From NCBI GenBank assembly GCA_903813345.2, contig CAIIXF020000003.1:607621-671620 (forward strand): 64,000 nt of DNA. The letters are read 5' to 3'. A program made the position numbers and the translations under genes. Source of the stretch: Owenia fusiformis. Lineage: Eukaryota; Annelida; Polychaeta; Sabellida; Oweniidae. Shown in pieces: positions 1 through 11,524 of this stretch; position 1 is the stretch's first letter, and each line of letters opens with the position of its first letter. The notes beneath the pieces were generated by a model. That model had not been told where the DNA came from. It saw only the letters and a list, made by a program, of their open reading frames with translations, and made no database searches.

Positions 1-282
1 ACAGGGTACATACAGTCTCCATAGTTCTCATATACATGTAGATTGTAATCACGATTTTTATAATTTTTAACCAAGCTGTCTTGATTTTGCATCTGGGATA
101 TAATAATGAGTACAAGTACCAAATATCATACCTCAAGATTGAAAATAGTTGACTTTATCAAATACTGTTTGAATTTGAAACATGATTCTTGACACAACAT
201 CTTTACATCACATTTAACATCAATTAGGAACATTTCATCCTGAAAATATCACTTCAGCAAATAATACAATATTTGATATTCA

Positions 283-875
283 GAGGCCTTATCATGTGCT
301 TGTCGCAAGATCTGCGTCTGCATTGCAATTGCGAATCAACGATTTGCGCTGGCGCAACTCCTGCGTTGGATCTTATCACCTAGAGACAAATGCTTGGGTT
401 ATTCCAAATAAGTCCCTATTTGTCATTTGTAAGTTGCCTGTTGCAAATAACCTCAAAGCTATGTCCATTTTTAGCGATGCCGGAATGAACATAGCGTTTC
501 ACTTTCTTGAATTTGCGATCAGAATTTGGATTTAATTATAAAATTCGAATGTTCTAAACTTCCCTCATACCATTAACAGCTCCTTTGATTTAAGCACTTT
601 TGAAAACCATAAACTCACTTTTTATTACACAGTCACCTTTAGAAATGAACATACTTACGGAATCAGTAAAGAAACTCCTAGATTGATGCATAGATAATAA
701 TTGCCTCAAAGATGCGTAATATTTGCGATTGAATTGCGGCAGGGTAAGAGCAATGCAACTTTTTGGCAGTTGCGATTGAAACATCTTTCAATTTGCGATT
801 GCGTTGCGTTGCGCAGAGCGGATGATACAAATCCTGATTCTGCGCTGCGACGAGCAAGTGATGAGGCCCCAGCAC
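283..875. repeat. Diverged TIR (MITE-like) element
   Basis: The two ends are imperfect inverted copies: the left end reads AGGCCTTATCATGTGCTTGT and the right end, reverse-complemented, gives GGCCTCATCACTTGCTCGT. The interior has many TTGCGATTGC-like words in both orientations. No gene is visible. The ends are approximate and the arms well diverged, so it is probably an old copy. Confidence 0.4.
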
Positions 876-1197
876 TCTAGGTCCATGCCCATTTAACATT
901 ATATTCACTTAAAAGTAATTTCTACCTCCCTCAATACTTTGAGAGTAAGGGAGCATTTCAAAAGATCAATGTCAAAAAATTAAATGTATTTAAACAGATA
1001 GGGGGAGGGTTAATAACCTTTAAAGTGAACTCATCTAAATTGAATATTTGTAATTATAATATCAAGTGTGACCAACATAGTCACCATTTCTCAAATACAG
1101 TTATGAGGGGAGGGGTCAAAGATTAACTGCTCAATTACGTCTCTGTTAATAATCCAACATTGAACTTTTGAGATCTTCCCTAACCTTGATACCACTA

Positions 1198-1800
1198 TAC
1201 AGAACATATTTTTAATTTTCTGAGGATTTAAATAGATGTATATGTTAGATCAATGCATTGCCTCCAGGAAATGCACTCATAGAGATGATAAAATAATTTC
1301 GACTTTGAGACAGGGAAGATGCAAACAACCCACCCACATGTTTTTTCTGAAATGTTGTTCTGATTTTCAACCCCTTCCACCCCTGCTTTTTCAGTTTTTA
1401 TTGCATCAATATGTTGCATTTGATACACAGTTAATACCTTTAAAGGAATAAGTATTTCTGTCAGGGGTTCTAAAGATATCCATTATGGGTGACCAAAATT
1501 AGCTGAAAGCAATGGATCGCATGGGTTTTCCCTATGGGAAAATAACATGGGAAATATTGTTTTCTACTTCATCTATAAGGAATCATATTCCTTTAAAGGG
1601 GTTAACTGTGTGTCAAAACACAACATATTGATGCAAGAAAAATTAAAAAAGCAGGGGTGGAAGGGGTTGAAAATCAGGAAAGCATTTCAGAAAAAAACAT
1701 GTGGGTGGTTTTTTTGCATCTTCCCTTTCTCAAAGTCAAAATTATTTTATCATATCTAGAATTGCTTTTCCTGCAGGTAATGCAAACAGCACAGTTGTCA
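1198..1800. repeat. Palindromic MITE, family shared with 14.2-14.6 and 57.7/60.7-61.1 kb
   Basis: The region folds on itself. About 1,255-1,450 is the reverse complement of about 1,550-1,790, sharing blocks such as TTTGAGACAGGGAAGATGC and the inverse of GCAGGGGTGGAAGGGGTT. The same sequence occurs in both arms of the large inverted duplication. The unsplit text around 1,236 (TATATGTTAGATCAATG) also shows what the 57.7-kb copy looked like before a transposon entered it. Confidence 0.65.
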
Positions 1801-1964
1801 ATGACCTGAATGCATTCCATAGCAGGTATGGCCTGAATGACACTGATGATCTCTCTTTTGAGGTTTGCAATTGTCCCAAGGTCATTCTCATATACTCTAT
1901 CTCTGCCATATCCGCACAGGTAGGAACATTTTAGACGAAGAGTACAGGTTTCCTGACAGCGCAA
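1775..1964 (-). pseudogene. Relic of a DDE (Tc1/mariner-type) transposase C-terminus
   Basis: The minus-strand translation contains RVYENDLGTIANLKREI followed by IQAIPAMECIQVIDN. This resembles the C-terminal spacing of Tc1/mariner-like DDE transposases (R-V-Y-x-N ... T-I-x-x-L-K-x-x-I ... A-I-P ... V-I-x-N). It is about 60 residues long, without the catalytic core, and abuts the palindromic repeat. Family assignment is from memory of the motif pattern only. Confidence 0.35.
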
Positions 1965-2109
1965 AAGTGGCCACTGGGGAACATTCTTTAAAGTGCTTCA
2001 ACATTGTTACTATCAATCTGATGGTCATAAAATAAAGTAAGTTGGTAGGAAATTGAATTATGTACACATGTGCAAAATATCAGGGAATTATTTCTTAAAA
2101 TGACAAATA

Positions 2110-2611
2110 CTGTAAAACGGGTATTGTTAGCGAGGGGTAATTGTTAGCGATTGTTAGCGATCGCTATAGTTTCGCTAAAAATTCAATTCGCTAAAATAAA
2201 CCGGGGTTAAAATAAATCGGGCTCCAAAATTTGCGAATTCCCGGGAAACTACATGAATACTAGTATTTAAGGAGCTTTTCGTTCAGACCTCGACTTCCGG
2301 TTTGTAATTTAAAAAGGTAAATATTTTTAAATCGTATGTTTCTTTCAATATCTGAAGGATAAATAGCCATCCATCATGAGATTACAGTAGTTTGGACCAA
2401 TACCATGTGCGTTAGAAGTTTTACATTTTGATAATTCCTCTGTCATGTCCGTTATTCATTCTTCTGCCATAAATGATAAAATCTCTAATGCATTTCGCTA
2501 ATTTGATTATTTAAAGATTAATCTTCATTTCGCTAAAATTTCCCGCGCTAAAACTCCCTAAAATTGAAAAATCGCTAAAATTTCCCGGTGTCAAAATTAC
2601 CCGTTTTACAG
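2110..2611. mobile_element. MITE with CTGTAAAACGGGTA termini and TA duplication
   Basis: The left end CTGTAAAACGGGTA and the right end TACCCGTTTTACAG are perfect inverted repeats, each flanked by TA (2,108-2,109 and 2,612-2,613). This suggests a TA-targeting (mariner-type) non-autonomous element of about 500 bp. The interior repeats GTTAGCGA and CGCTAAAATT words in opposite orientations near the two ends. No open frame fits a transposase. Confidence 0.75.
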
Positions 2612-2689
2612 TATATGAGGAAAATGGTGTAAGGGTTTCCACTTCTTTTGACCACCCTGTACATGTTATCATTAAATTAAGCATCAGTT

Positions 2690-3170
2690 GCTAACTCAGA
2701 TTGATAACATAGCATAGTAGTTTTGCCAAAAACAAGCTATTTTGGATTCCATTAAATCACATTTTATAATATGTAGAAGCACATGTTGTATATAGGATAT
2801 CCTATGATTTTGAGGGATATCATTTTTATCAATGAGTTGATATCAATATCTGGATGAGTGGAAATATCCCTTTTTAAAATATATTTCAAATTGAAAGAAG
2901 TTTGTGTATCTAGCTTCCAAAGACCACCCTCCCTCTCCTTTAGTTCATACATTGTAATTATGTAAAAATATGACTTGAAAATAAATATTCATAATTTTAA
3001 GATAAATTAAAATCACATTCTGATTCACAATTATACATATTCGAATATAATACTCACATGCTTATCCATATATCCATACAAAATGATTTAATCCTATATT
3101 ATATACATCCTTTAAATTGTGTTAATGCTAAATGATGTTCTTTCTGCTGGATTGTCACTTGACATGATCT
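2690..3170. other. Non-coding, one small dispersed repeat
   Basis: No gene is visible. About 2,793-2,875 (GGATATCCTATGATTTT with GATATCAATATC) recurs in diverged form near 25,510-25,665 and 35,571-35,650, so it belongs to a dispersed palindromic family. Confidence 0.5.
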
Positions 3171-3179
3171 GTATTAATT

Positions 3180-3330
3180 ATGAGTGTTGTTGTAATTGTT
3201 GTTGTCTTGTTTATTGTTGTTGTAATTATTCAATTTGTCAATGTTGTTGGATTTGTTGTCTTGTTTTTTATTGTTGATGTAATTGTTGTTAATGTCCTTG
3301 CTGATGTTGTTGTTGTTGATTATTCTGCTC
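3180..3330. repeat. Impure GTT/GTTGTAATT microsatellite
   Basis: The run is dominated by GTTGTT and TTGTTGTAATT words. It produces hydrophobic open frames on one strand and Asn-rich frames on the other. These are low-complexity artefacts. Confidence 0.8.
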
Positions 3331-3648
3331 ATTTTCAGGGAGCTAGACTGAAAGATAACATTAAAAATCATAATCAAAATTCAATTGTTTCATATTTATT
3401 TTGAACAAATTTTGAACAAGTCCACTTTTCAATTCATAAAACGACACAAATGAAGATAAAAATATGAGATTTGTTCCACAGTTCAACAAATACTTGTCAG
3501 AAAAAAACATTCATATTGTTTACATTCATTGTTTACCTTCTACTAATTTCAGATTGATTAGATTTAGCAATTTGAAATCTATTTTATCCAATGAATATCT
3601 CAAATCATTTCATTCTAGTATCAGATGTGTTTTAGTTGCTGTTGATGT

Positions 3649-3654
3649 TTTATT
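3649..3654 (-). promoter_or_regulatory. Poly(A) signal after the NHL exon
   Basis: On the minus strand AATAAA lies 21 nt past the stop codon at 3,675-3,677. It supports this as the true 3' end of the NHL reading frame despite the LINE insertion. Confidence 0.55.
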
Positions 3655-3674
3655 GTTTCATATTTACCTTAGTC

Positions 3675-5229
3675 TCAGTAGTTGACAATGAACAGCTGGC
3701 CTTTGTCATCCCCCACTAGCAATTCACCCGCCTCATTCACGTGTACAGCATTTGGGCTGCGCACACCATCTGCAGATGTCAGGAGCAGACTATGATAAGA
3801 TAAGATAAGATAATATTTATTTTACGTCGGTTATAGTGTACAAAAAACATTAGCGCAAGCGCTATTCTCCGACTAGTGTATAATAAAATCTATGGTAAAA
3901 AGTGTAACAAATAAAATACATGCATACAATAATTTAACAGAGACATCTATAAGACATGAATAGAATAAAATTGATACATAGTATAGACTGGCTATATGAC
4001 TGAGACATCTATTGACTAGTTTATAAAATTGAGGTGATAAGTTATTATTTGCACATTGCACATTTACAATCCTGACCCTCCCATTGGGAGATTAAACGTT
4101 TGAACTCTCCCAAGGAAATTGCCAATCTGCATTTATTGGGGAGGCTGTTCCAAATGAAAGCAGCATCCACTCTGAGAGAGTGTCTACCATAGCGAGAACT
4201 ACGGTATGGAGGGACATTGATTGTGTTGGTTGATCTTAAGGAGTATCTGTGAGTGTTAGTTTGAAATAAATCTGACAAATAAGATGGGCACGTGCCTTTA
4301 ATGATTTTGTAGGTTTCAATTGCGATTTGTCGCATTCTACTGAGTGTCAGAGTAGGTACCTCAGATTTTACAAGTAGTTCTTCATAGCTAGACTTGTAAT
4401 CATTATGAACAAATCTGAGACATCGCTTCTGTAACAATTCCATTTTGACTGAGTTAAGTTTACCACAGTGATGCCATATGGTTGGGCAATAATTGAAGCA
4501 GGACAGGATAAATGCCTTGAAGATTACCATACGGGTATTTAAATCCAGGTGTTTAGAGATCCTCTTAAAAGCGTTTATCTGTCTGATATGTTGCATTGGG
4601 TGTGAGGAGTTGTACCCTGTTGTTGGAAGCGTCTGCTACAATAATAAATCCATTGCTATCTGTGCAGACACCATAGGGCTTATTCAGTTGTCCCTCTCCT
4701 GAGCCTTTCTCTCCATAATGGAGGATTTCATGGCCGTCTCTGTTGATCACTTTGATGAAATGAGCATCCCAGTCACTTACTATGATCTCACTGTTTATGC
4801 CAACTGCCACATTAAAAGGGCCTCTGAACATACCAGATGGAGAGATCAGTGTGGAGTTCCCATTTGCTGAATCCACCATATATACTCCTTTGATCCAATC
4901 AGTCACTATGAACCAACCTGCTGGCAGTGAGGCTATAGCAAGTATCCCACTTACAGGTGCTGCACAGGTGATGGTACGAATGGGCGACCCATCCTCACTA
5001 TATATGTGGATCTTGTTGCTGAAGGGGAGGGTTGTAAATGCCAGCTGGCCATCTGTGGTTTTTGTAACACGATCGAAGACCTTGTTTATTTCTTTGACCA
5101 TCTGGAATGTACTGCTGTCGTAGATCTTTGTTGTAGACCGACCTTTTGCAACTATATTCCCCAGGCTGGTCACTGTTAGATCTAATATAGGACCAGATTG
5201 GAGTTGGCTCTTGACAACACTTGGTCTGA
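3675..5229 (-). CDS. NHL beta-propeller terminal exon, interrupted by a LINE
   Basis: The exon starts after a pyrimidine-rich acceptor (AG at 5,230-5,231) in phase 1. It encodes about 255 residues of NHL/propeller repeats, with phrases such as KPYGVCTDSNGFIIVADASN and GPFNVAVGINSEIIVSDWD. Part A runs 5,229 to about 4,584. A LINE fragment then intervenes, and the frame resumes at about 3,793 with SPNAVHVNEAGELLVGDD and ends FIVNY-stop at 3,675. As it stands, translation enters the LINE and stops after about five extra residues, losing the last blade. No RING, B-box or other TRIM exon is seen upstream. The nearest upstream exon on this strand (9,203-9,308) ends in the same phase, so the NHL exon may be the C-terminus of the TINAG-like gene. 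NHL propellers mediate protein or RNA binding; the role here is unknown. Confidence 0.8.
3798..4588 (-). mobile_element. 5'-truncated non-LTR retrotransposon (LINE) 3' end
   Basis: The minus strand encodes the C-terminal part of a LINE reverse transcriptase: FILSCFNYCPTIWHHCG, YSLRSTNTINVPPYRSSRYG and FIWNSLPNKCRLA are the usual post-polymerase landmarks of jockey/CR1-like ORF2 proteins. The element ends in tandem TTATC units (about 3,790-3,815) instead of poly(A). TGATA occurs at both borders (3,793-3,797 and 4,584-4,588) and may be a short target duplication. The catalytic core and 5' end are absent, so this is a dead insertion. Confidence 0.85.
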
Positions 5230-7560
5230 CTGAAATTACACAAAAACAAATTAGACAAATAAAATAGAACACTTGAAATAGAATTTTTCATTTTTCAATT
5301 ATGATTTATGATGTTTATAAGATCAAAATAAAAACATCCAATTATAATTACAATCAGTTTAGTTCAAATGAAGATAAATATGTCATACATTTAGAAGCTC
5401 TTTTATGAATATGTGTTGCTTTTTCAAATATGCAGACGACTTTGAATTGATAATTAGGTCAACATTTTAAAGGACAGGGGTGATATTGATGTTTTGTTTA
5501 CTTTTTGTTCTATTGAACATGTATTGATTTATTAGCTTAGATCCCCTGGCTTTTATTTGGAATGATCCAAAGGGGTTCCAACCAATCTAGAACAACATTT
5601 TGTTTTAAATGACCTTCCACCAAAAATTGTTATTTGAAATATTTGATGATGAGTATTTCTGTATAAAAAGAGTGTAAAAAGAAACATTTGTTAACAGTAA
5701 ATATTAAATCTGGATTTAGAGCTTTTTCTACTATTTTCATTTTATTGTTTTAGCATAAATAGCATAGAATCAAGAGGAAATGTCTTATGATTTTTTGAAA
5801 GGGCCATGTTAACTGTTTACTGATCATACTCCAGTTTTATGAACTTTATTATATGGAAGAGGGAGGGGGAAGAGTTTCTTGTTGTTGGAGTTATTGAAGG
5901 AAGGATGTAGGGCTGCATAAATGAATGGAATATGCAATATTCTGCGGGGCAAAATATGAATTTTTTAAATTTAAGATAAATGAACAGTAACAAAATAGAA
6001 AGATTATGAACTAAAAAACTTAAATAAAATATATCAATGTACTGGTGGAAAGAAAACAGCTTTGAAAAAATTGCTATACCTATGCTGGTCTGGATTTACT
6101 TCATGTTTAACTGTGTGCAAATATCATTATTCCAAATTTCCTTGATATAAAGGCAGTTCATCATATGGCCCATGGGCCTGTAACTGAACATGCCTTCAAA
6201 TCATGCTTGAATGTGTGCCTAATTTATTTTAATTCAATTCCAAATTGTCTTGATATGAAGCTTGTTCATTTTATGACTCATGAGCTATTAATCAAAAGTG
6301 CATTCGAAATTCAAAATACATTAGCTGCTAAAACTGTGGATTGATAGAAAAATGAAAAAAATATTTTAAGACAAGTATGCTTGTGATTTTGCATTGAGCG
6401 TTTTTTCACTAGAAGGGATTTTGAAGAGGATAAGAATTTTTGAGACATGTTTTATTTTCTAAATGGAAAATTGGATTTTTCCAGGGACTGTACTGAATCT
6501 GGATGACCAAAATGAGCTGAATTCAATGGATAGCATTGAAAACATTTGGACACTTATATTTGAGCAATTCAGTTTTTCTTTCAGAATCCTATTAATATAT
6601 TAAAACAGGGAACAGTCATGCATTAAAATTGTCTTAAGATTGCTTTTTTGGTGAAAATAGGCCAGCGGAATCAAAAAGTACAGTAATATTGAAGCTGTCT
6701 AATCTAAATGCCATTGGGACTGGCTAAAAGCATTCGGATTAGGAGGTGTTCAGATTTTAAGGATTTTGCATCTGCAAGATCCTAAACTTTGAGAAAATCA
6801 ACTTAACATATGCTTTTCTTTGAGATTATGGTCAGAAAAAGTCATTGTTTAGGATTAACTGAGTGAAATTTGCTTGTAACCAAAGAGACCTTATTAACAC
6901 TTGTCAAATGTTTTTTTTAAATCATCATTTATTTGGGACCATTATGAATAAAAAATAGTACCATGGGTACTGGGCTCACATGGTGTTGCTCAACAGTGAA
7001 TGATGGCTAAAATGGCAGAAAATAAAAAAATGGATGTAATTTTTGCAGATTTTTGTAACAAAATTATTTCATACAATTACTCTTTACAGTGACATGACTT
7101 TTTACAATGCAGGTCACCTGAAATTATTGTAAAGCTAAGAAATGGCCGAAAGTGAATATGGCGAGACAAAAATGGCGACCATTTTGAAAAAAGGCAAGCT
7201 TTTGAACGAGGAGTCGTAGGGGAGTTTTCTACATTGATGTTGAACAAAAATAACTTAAAACAGGAATCCTATTGACGGAGGATTTAAAGCAAATGGTCCA
7301 AAAGTGAATTTTGCGAGACAGAAATTGTGGCCATTTTGAAAATAGGCGAGCTTTTGAACCAGGGACTATGATCAATAAACTGCTTTCGCTTTATCAAAAG
7401 TAGGTCAAATGTTTTTTTTTTATTATAATTTCTTCTATTTGATCGCATATTTGAATTCTGATTTTCTACCAAAACAACTTTGATTTGTAGTTATTTATTT
7501 TATATGGCACAATGTTAAAATAAAATGTTCATATAGTATTACAGATACGTATTATTAATC
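5230..7560. other. Long AT-rich intron or intergenic stretch
   Basis: No exon with coding signature, no TIR pair and no RNA gene could be recognised. If the NHL exon belongs to the TINAG-like gene, this is intron. There are two diverged copies of GGCGAGACAAAAATGGCGACC-type text near 7,160 and 7,310, an internal duplication about 150 bp apart. Confidence 0.5.
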
Positions 7561-8830
7561 AAACAAGGAAAATACTTCCTAGAGGACAATGCTTTCTCTA
7601 ATATTGGATTTTTATATTTTTATATAGTGACCTTCATACTTAATAAGTCATACAAATTCTTTTCCTGGCAGATATCAGTGCAAACGATATTTACAGGAGG
7701 ACAATAATTCCTCTTACATTACTTGTCCTGGCAGATATTGTAGCAAACCAAGACAATATTTCCTGGAGGACAATACTTTCTCTTATAGTAGATTTCCATA
7801 CTATTATATAGTGACCTACATACATAACAAGTCATACAAACTCTTCCTGGCAGATGTCAATGCAAACGAGGACAATATTAACAGGAGGACAATAATTCCT
7901 CTTACATTACTTGTCCTGGCAGATATTATAGCAAACTAGGACAATATTTTCCGAAGGACAAAAATAACTCCTACATAAGATTCCCATACTAAACAAGTTA
8001 TACACAGTCTTTTCCTGGGAGATATACATGCCAACTAGGACAGTATTTCCTAGAGGACAAAAATTCCTCTTACATTAATTTCTCAAACTTTCATATGGTG
8101 ATCTTTAAACTTAACAAGTCATACAAAGTCTTCTCCTGATGGATACCAATCCAAACTAGGACAATATTCCCTGAGGGACAATAGTTCCTCTTCACTAGAT
8201 TCCCATTAATATTTTGACCTTCAAACTAAAGCAGTCATACAAAGTCTAGTCCTGGCAGATATCAATGCAAACTAGGACAATATTTCCCGGGGACAATAAT
8301 TCATTTTACATTAGATTCCCATACATTAATATGTTAATTTTCAAACTAAAGCAGTCATACAAAGTCTAGTCCTGGCAGATATCAAACTAGGACAATATTT
8401 CCCGGGGACAATAATTCATCTTACATTAGATTCCCATACTTTTATACAGTGATCTTCATACTTTACCAGTCATACAAAGTCTTGTTCTGCCAGAAATCAA
8501 TGCAAACTTGGACAAAATTCCTTGAATAGCAATACTTTCTCTTATATTAGATTCTCACACATTCATTTGGTAACCTTCATACTTTACCAGTCATGCAAAG
8601 TCTTGTCCTGATAGATATCAATGCAAAATAGGACAATATTTCCCGGGGGACGATAATTCATCTTACATTAGATTCCCATACATTCATTTGGTAACCTTCA
8701 TACTTAACAAGTCATGCAGTTTTCTCCTGGCAGATATCAATGCAAACTAGGACAATATTCACTGAAGGACAATAATTCCTCTTACATCAGATTCCTATAT
8801 TTTAATATGATGATGTTAATACTGAACCAA
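7560..8830. repeat. Tandem satellite, about 115-160 bp unit, 9-10 copies
   Basis: The unit contains AAGTCATACAAAGTC, TCCTGGCAGATATCAATGC, AAACTAGGACAATATTTCC and AATAATTCCTCTTACATTAG. Spacing of the GTCATACAAA landmark is about 115-122 bp in the distal half and longer in the proximal half. It is non-coding. Confidence 0.85.
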
Positions 8831-9202
8831 TCATAAAATCTAAAATTTTTAATTTTCAAAATAACTCTAAGACCTTGTTCTATAAGAATCCAGTGAGAAA
8901 CTTAGGGCACACAAAGTTTTTTAATATTTTGCTCAGCTGCTGACCTATGAAGAGAAGCTTGAGAAGGTCAAATCTTAAATCTTGATGATTTTGAAAAAAT
9001 ACTTTTTTGACCTGTTTAACCTTTTTTTGACCTTGAGCTGAAACTCTTAAATCTAGAGTCAGATTTGAACTTCTGGCATTTAATTTATCAAAAATTATGT
9101 TATTCTAGGAAAATGGTGGCCATTTTGAAATTAAGCAGCCATCTTGAAAATTCTTTCTTGAACAAAGCTAGTGTGAGTATGAGCATACTTAATAAAACTC
9201 AC
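8831..9202. other. Non-coding flank of TINAG exon 9
   Basis: Nothing recognisable. If the donor at 9,202-9,201 is not used, the minus-strand frame stops at 9,189-9,191, three residues after the Gly codon spanning the junction. Confidence 0.4.
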
Positions 9203-9308
9203 CTGTTACACCAACCACGTATGACTCAATTTCACATTCATTCACGCCCTTCTGGATTCGAAAATATCCCTGTTCTCCCCATTGTTTTCCCCAGGAGTTG
9301 GCAACAAT
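9203..9308 (-). CDS. TINAG-like exon 9 (catalytic-Asn region)
   Basis: The acceptor is TTTTCAG before ATTGTTGCC and the donor is ACAG followed by GTGAGT. It encodes IVANSWGKQWGEQGYFRIQK then GVNECEIESYVVGVT. ANSWG is the papain-family motif around the structural Asn, and G-V-N-E-C-x-I-E matches the end of cathepsin B and TINAG proteins. It enters in phase 0 from exon 8 and leaves in phase 1. Reading through the donor ends after GEFY, which would also be a plausible TINAG C-terminus, so terminal and internal use are both possible. Confidence 0.85.
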
Positions 9309-9985
9309 CTGAAAATTTACATTTTAAGACATTCTTTCACAAACAAACATGCTGCACTGGTCGATCAAGAAGGTAGCAAGGGGCCCACATTTTAAGTCTG
9401 GTAAAAATGTCAGCAGAAAAAATTTTGGGCCCAAAAATTTTCCGCATTGCCCCCCCCCCCCTTTTAATCTGCCAGTGTATGTATGGACCCTAACAATGTC
9501 ATATTAATAAGTATATTTAGACAAATTGATTTCTGATCAGTGACTGCTACTTCAAATAAGGAGTTACATTTTCTCAAACTATTGTACATGTCTAGTGTCA
9601 ACATTTTCAAAAAAATCTAGGATGTTTTGTGTTTATCTTGTATCCACAATTTCTGGATACTTTTTCAATTGACTGATTGTTATTAGTTAAACAATTGTTG
9701 TAAATCATCATTTTCATGTACATACAGTGCATAATGTGTTTCATAATGGCCATACACCATCACTGTCAATCCTAGTCACAGGGATCTGAAATCTGCAGAA
9801 ACCATACACAATTTTAAATTATATGCACCATCTTCCACTTTCAAATGATGAAAAGAATGGTGTAAAAATAGGACACTCGATAGCTTCCAACTTTACTACC
9901 ATATACTCCATATTTTTGTCAATGTAATAGTCCAAGGGTCATTATTCTAATGTTGCACTCGTTAGCTAAATAATCATTTCCTTAC
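9309..9985. other. Intron 8 of the left TINAG-like gene
   Basis: Intron bounded by GTAAGG at 9,985 and TTTTCAG at 9,309 on the minus strand. It contains a C-homopolymer near 9,451-9,464 and nothing else recognised. Confidence 0.6.
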
Positions 9986-10028
9986 CCAATATTTTGTCTC
10001 TTCTTGAGAACTGCATTCAGAGCCCCAT
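9986..10028 (-). CDS. TINAG-like exon 8 (43-bp micro-exon)
   Basis: The exon completes GG|A to give Gly, then encodes WGSECSSQEETKYW, linking the His-region exon to the ANSWG exon as W-G ... K-Y-W does in cathepsin B and TINAG. The acceptor is TTTCCAG and the donor TATTGG followed by GTAAGG. It enters in phase 2 and leaves in phase 0, and both match the neighbours exactly. Confidence 0.85.
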
Positions 10029-10429
10029 CTGGAAATATGAATATGACAAAATTAGTATATTGTGCACAAATAAGGAAACACCTGCATTGGTGTTTAAAGG
10101 CACAATCAGATCTATAGGGACAGAATTACAAGCAACATGTACAGTTGACCTACCATTATATTCCATACAATCTCAAATACATAATCTCCCAAAATATTCA
10201 CAATTGGGGAAGTTATTCTGGATTCAAAGTGCAAAAGTGGGTGAAAAGTGTTTAAATAAATCGAGTCCAAATGGTTGTGAAAAACAAGTCTGGAACGATT
10301 TACGTTGAGTAGTATTGGACACCGTGTACATGGCATTTTATGTCATTTAGGTTGACAAAGTCCAAGTTGCTTTTAAACTTACATTGGACACATCATCAAT
10401 CATTCAGAAGAAGTGTTAAACAAACTTAC

Positions 10430-10587
10430 CCCACTATTCTGGCAGAGTGGTAGCCACTTAACCCGATATCATCTGGTGCAACAGAATGGCTATATATACC
10501 GCTTTTGTACATAAAGAAGTCTTCGTGCACAACAAAGGTGGCTTGGACAGGACCATTGGTGAGGATCTCCTCCATTATTTCCTTTTC
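10430..10587 (-). CDS. TINAG-like exon 7 (His region)
   Basis: The acceptor is TTATTTCAG before GAAAAGG and the donor GG followed by GTAAGTTTG. It encodes [20 protein letters not shown] then [14 protein letters not shown] and [15 protein letters not shown], the V-H-E-D-F-F-x-Y-K-S-G-I-Y-x-H block and the retained His in G-Y-H-S are characteristic of the cathepsin B/TINAG family. It enters in phase 0 and leaves in phase 2. The intron before it (10,588-11,873) holds a palindromic MITE and one end of the inverted duplication. Confidence 0.9.
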
Positions 10588-10634
10588 CTGAAATAAGATC
10601 AATGGGAGATCAATGGTCAAAATGAGATTCGTAC

Positions 10635-10685
10635 AGTTCAATACAGTTCAGTGCAGTACAATACAGTGCAGTACAGGTACAATAC
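10635..10685. repeat. Short tandem repeat of ACAGTTCAGT/GCAGTACAAT words
   Basis: About 50 bp of degenerate 10-bp units lies just upstream of exon 7 on the minus strand. Confidence 0.6.
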
Positions 10686-11346
10686 ATTAGAGCATGATTT
10701 TACAAAATGTTATATCCATGGTGATCTTGGTTAAAGTGTATATTATAGATGAACCACTAGATATAGATTGAAAGTCAAAAGAGAAATTATATCATAATAA
10801 ATTGGTACACACATGTACAACAATTTAGCATCTATTTATTTTCTGCTGACTTAATGTAACTTAGCTTCAACTAAACCTTAAAAATAAAAATAGAATGGAT
10901 AGAAATTGTAGGTTTTCTAATGGTAGTGAATGAATTAGAGAATAACTTGGATAGGTTAAATCTAGGACAGTCATTTTTAAAGATTTTTTTCAGAAAAACA
11001 GTTTTGACTTAAATTAGAACTTAAATGTGATAACCTTAGTCTCACCTTGCAAATCATGCCTATTTCAAGTGACAATAACAACTAAAAACTGAGACTGGAC
11101 CCCCCCCCTCCATCGTCTACTGATTATAACTTATAATACATGTACATGAATAACCCACAGTGAGCACCATCAATCTTCATTATTCAGTTATTAAAACTGA
11201 AAGTGCGGTTACTCTTTTTACTTCCGATTTGGACTCCGGAAGAGCCTCCCATCGTCTGCTTCAGGGGGGGGGGAGATTTCCCAAAGATGACCTTTCATAT
11301 TGGCACGTTCGAAAACAAATTTTATAAACAGGCCTCATTTGCCATA

Positions 11347-11524
11347 GTCATATAAATCTGACCCTCGTATGATGTTATTTGTTGTTATTTTTCTGATTTG
11401 GATATTTATTTTTTCTTATTTTCTTGCATACAAGACGGTGTATGCAAAGAAAATGATAAAAAATAAATCCAAATAAGAACAAGAAATATCGAAGAACAGC
11501 ATACAACGGTCGGATTTATATGAC
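11347..11524. mobile_element. 178-bp palindromic MITE with TA duplication
   Basis: It begins GTCATATAAATCTGACC and ends GGTCGGATTTATATGAC, with TA on both sides (11,345-11,346 and 11,525-11,526). The interior is also largely self-complementary around TTGCATACAAGACGGTGTAT. It lies in the intron between exons 6 and 7. Confidence 0.75.

Noticed and set aside
3174-3404. Val-rich and Asn-rich frames
   Set aside because: Microsatellite translations.
5230-5272. Hydrophobic M-F-Y-F-I-C-L-I-C-F-C start as a signal peptide for the NHL protein
   Set aside because: It is the pyrimidine-rich end of an intron translated in frame; the acceptor TAATTTCAG lies directly before the exon.
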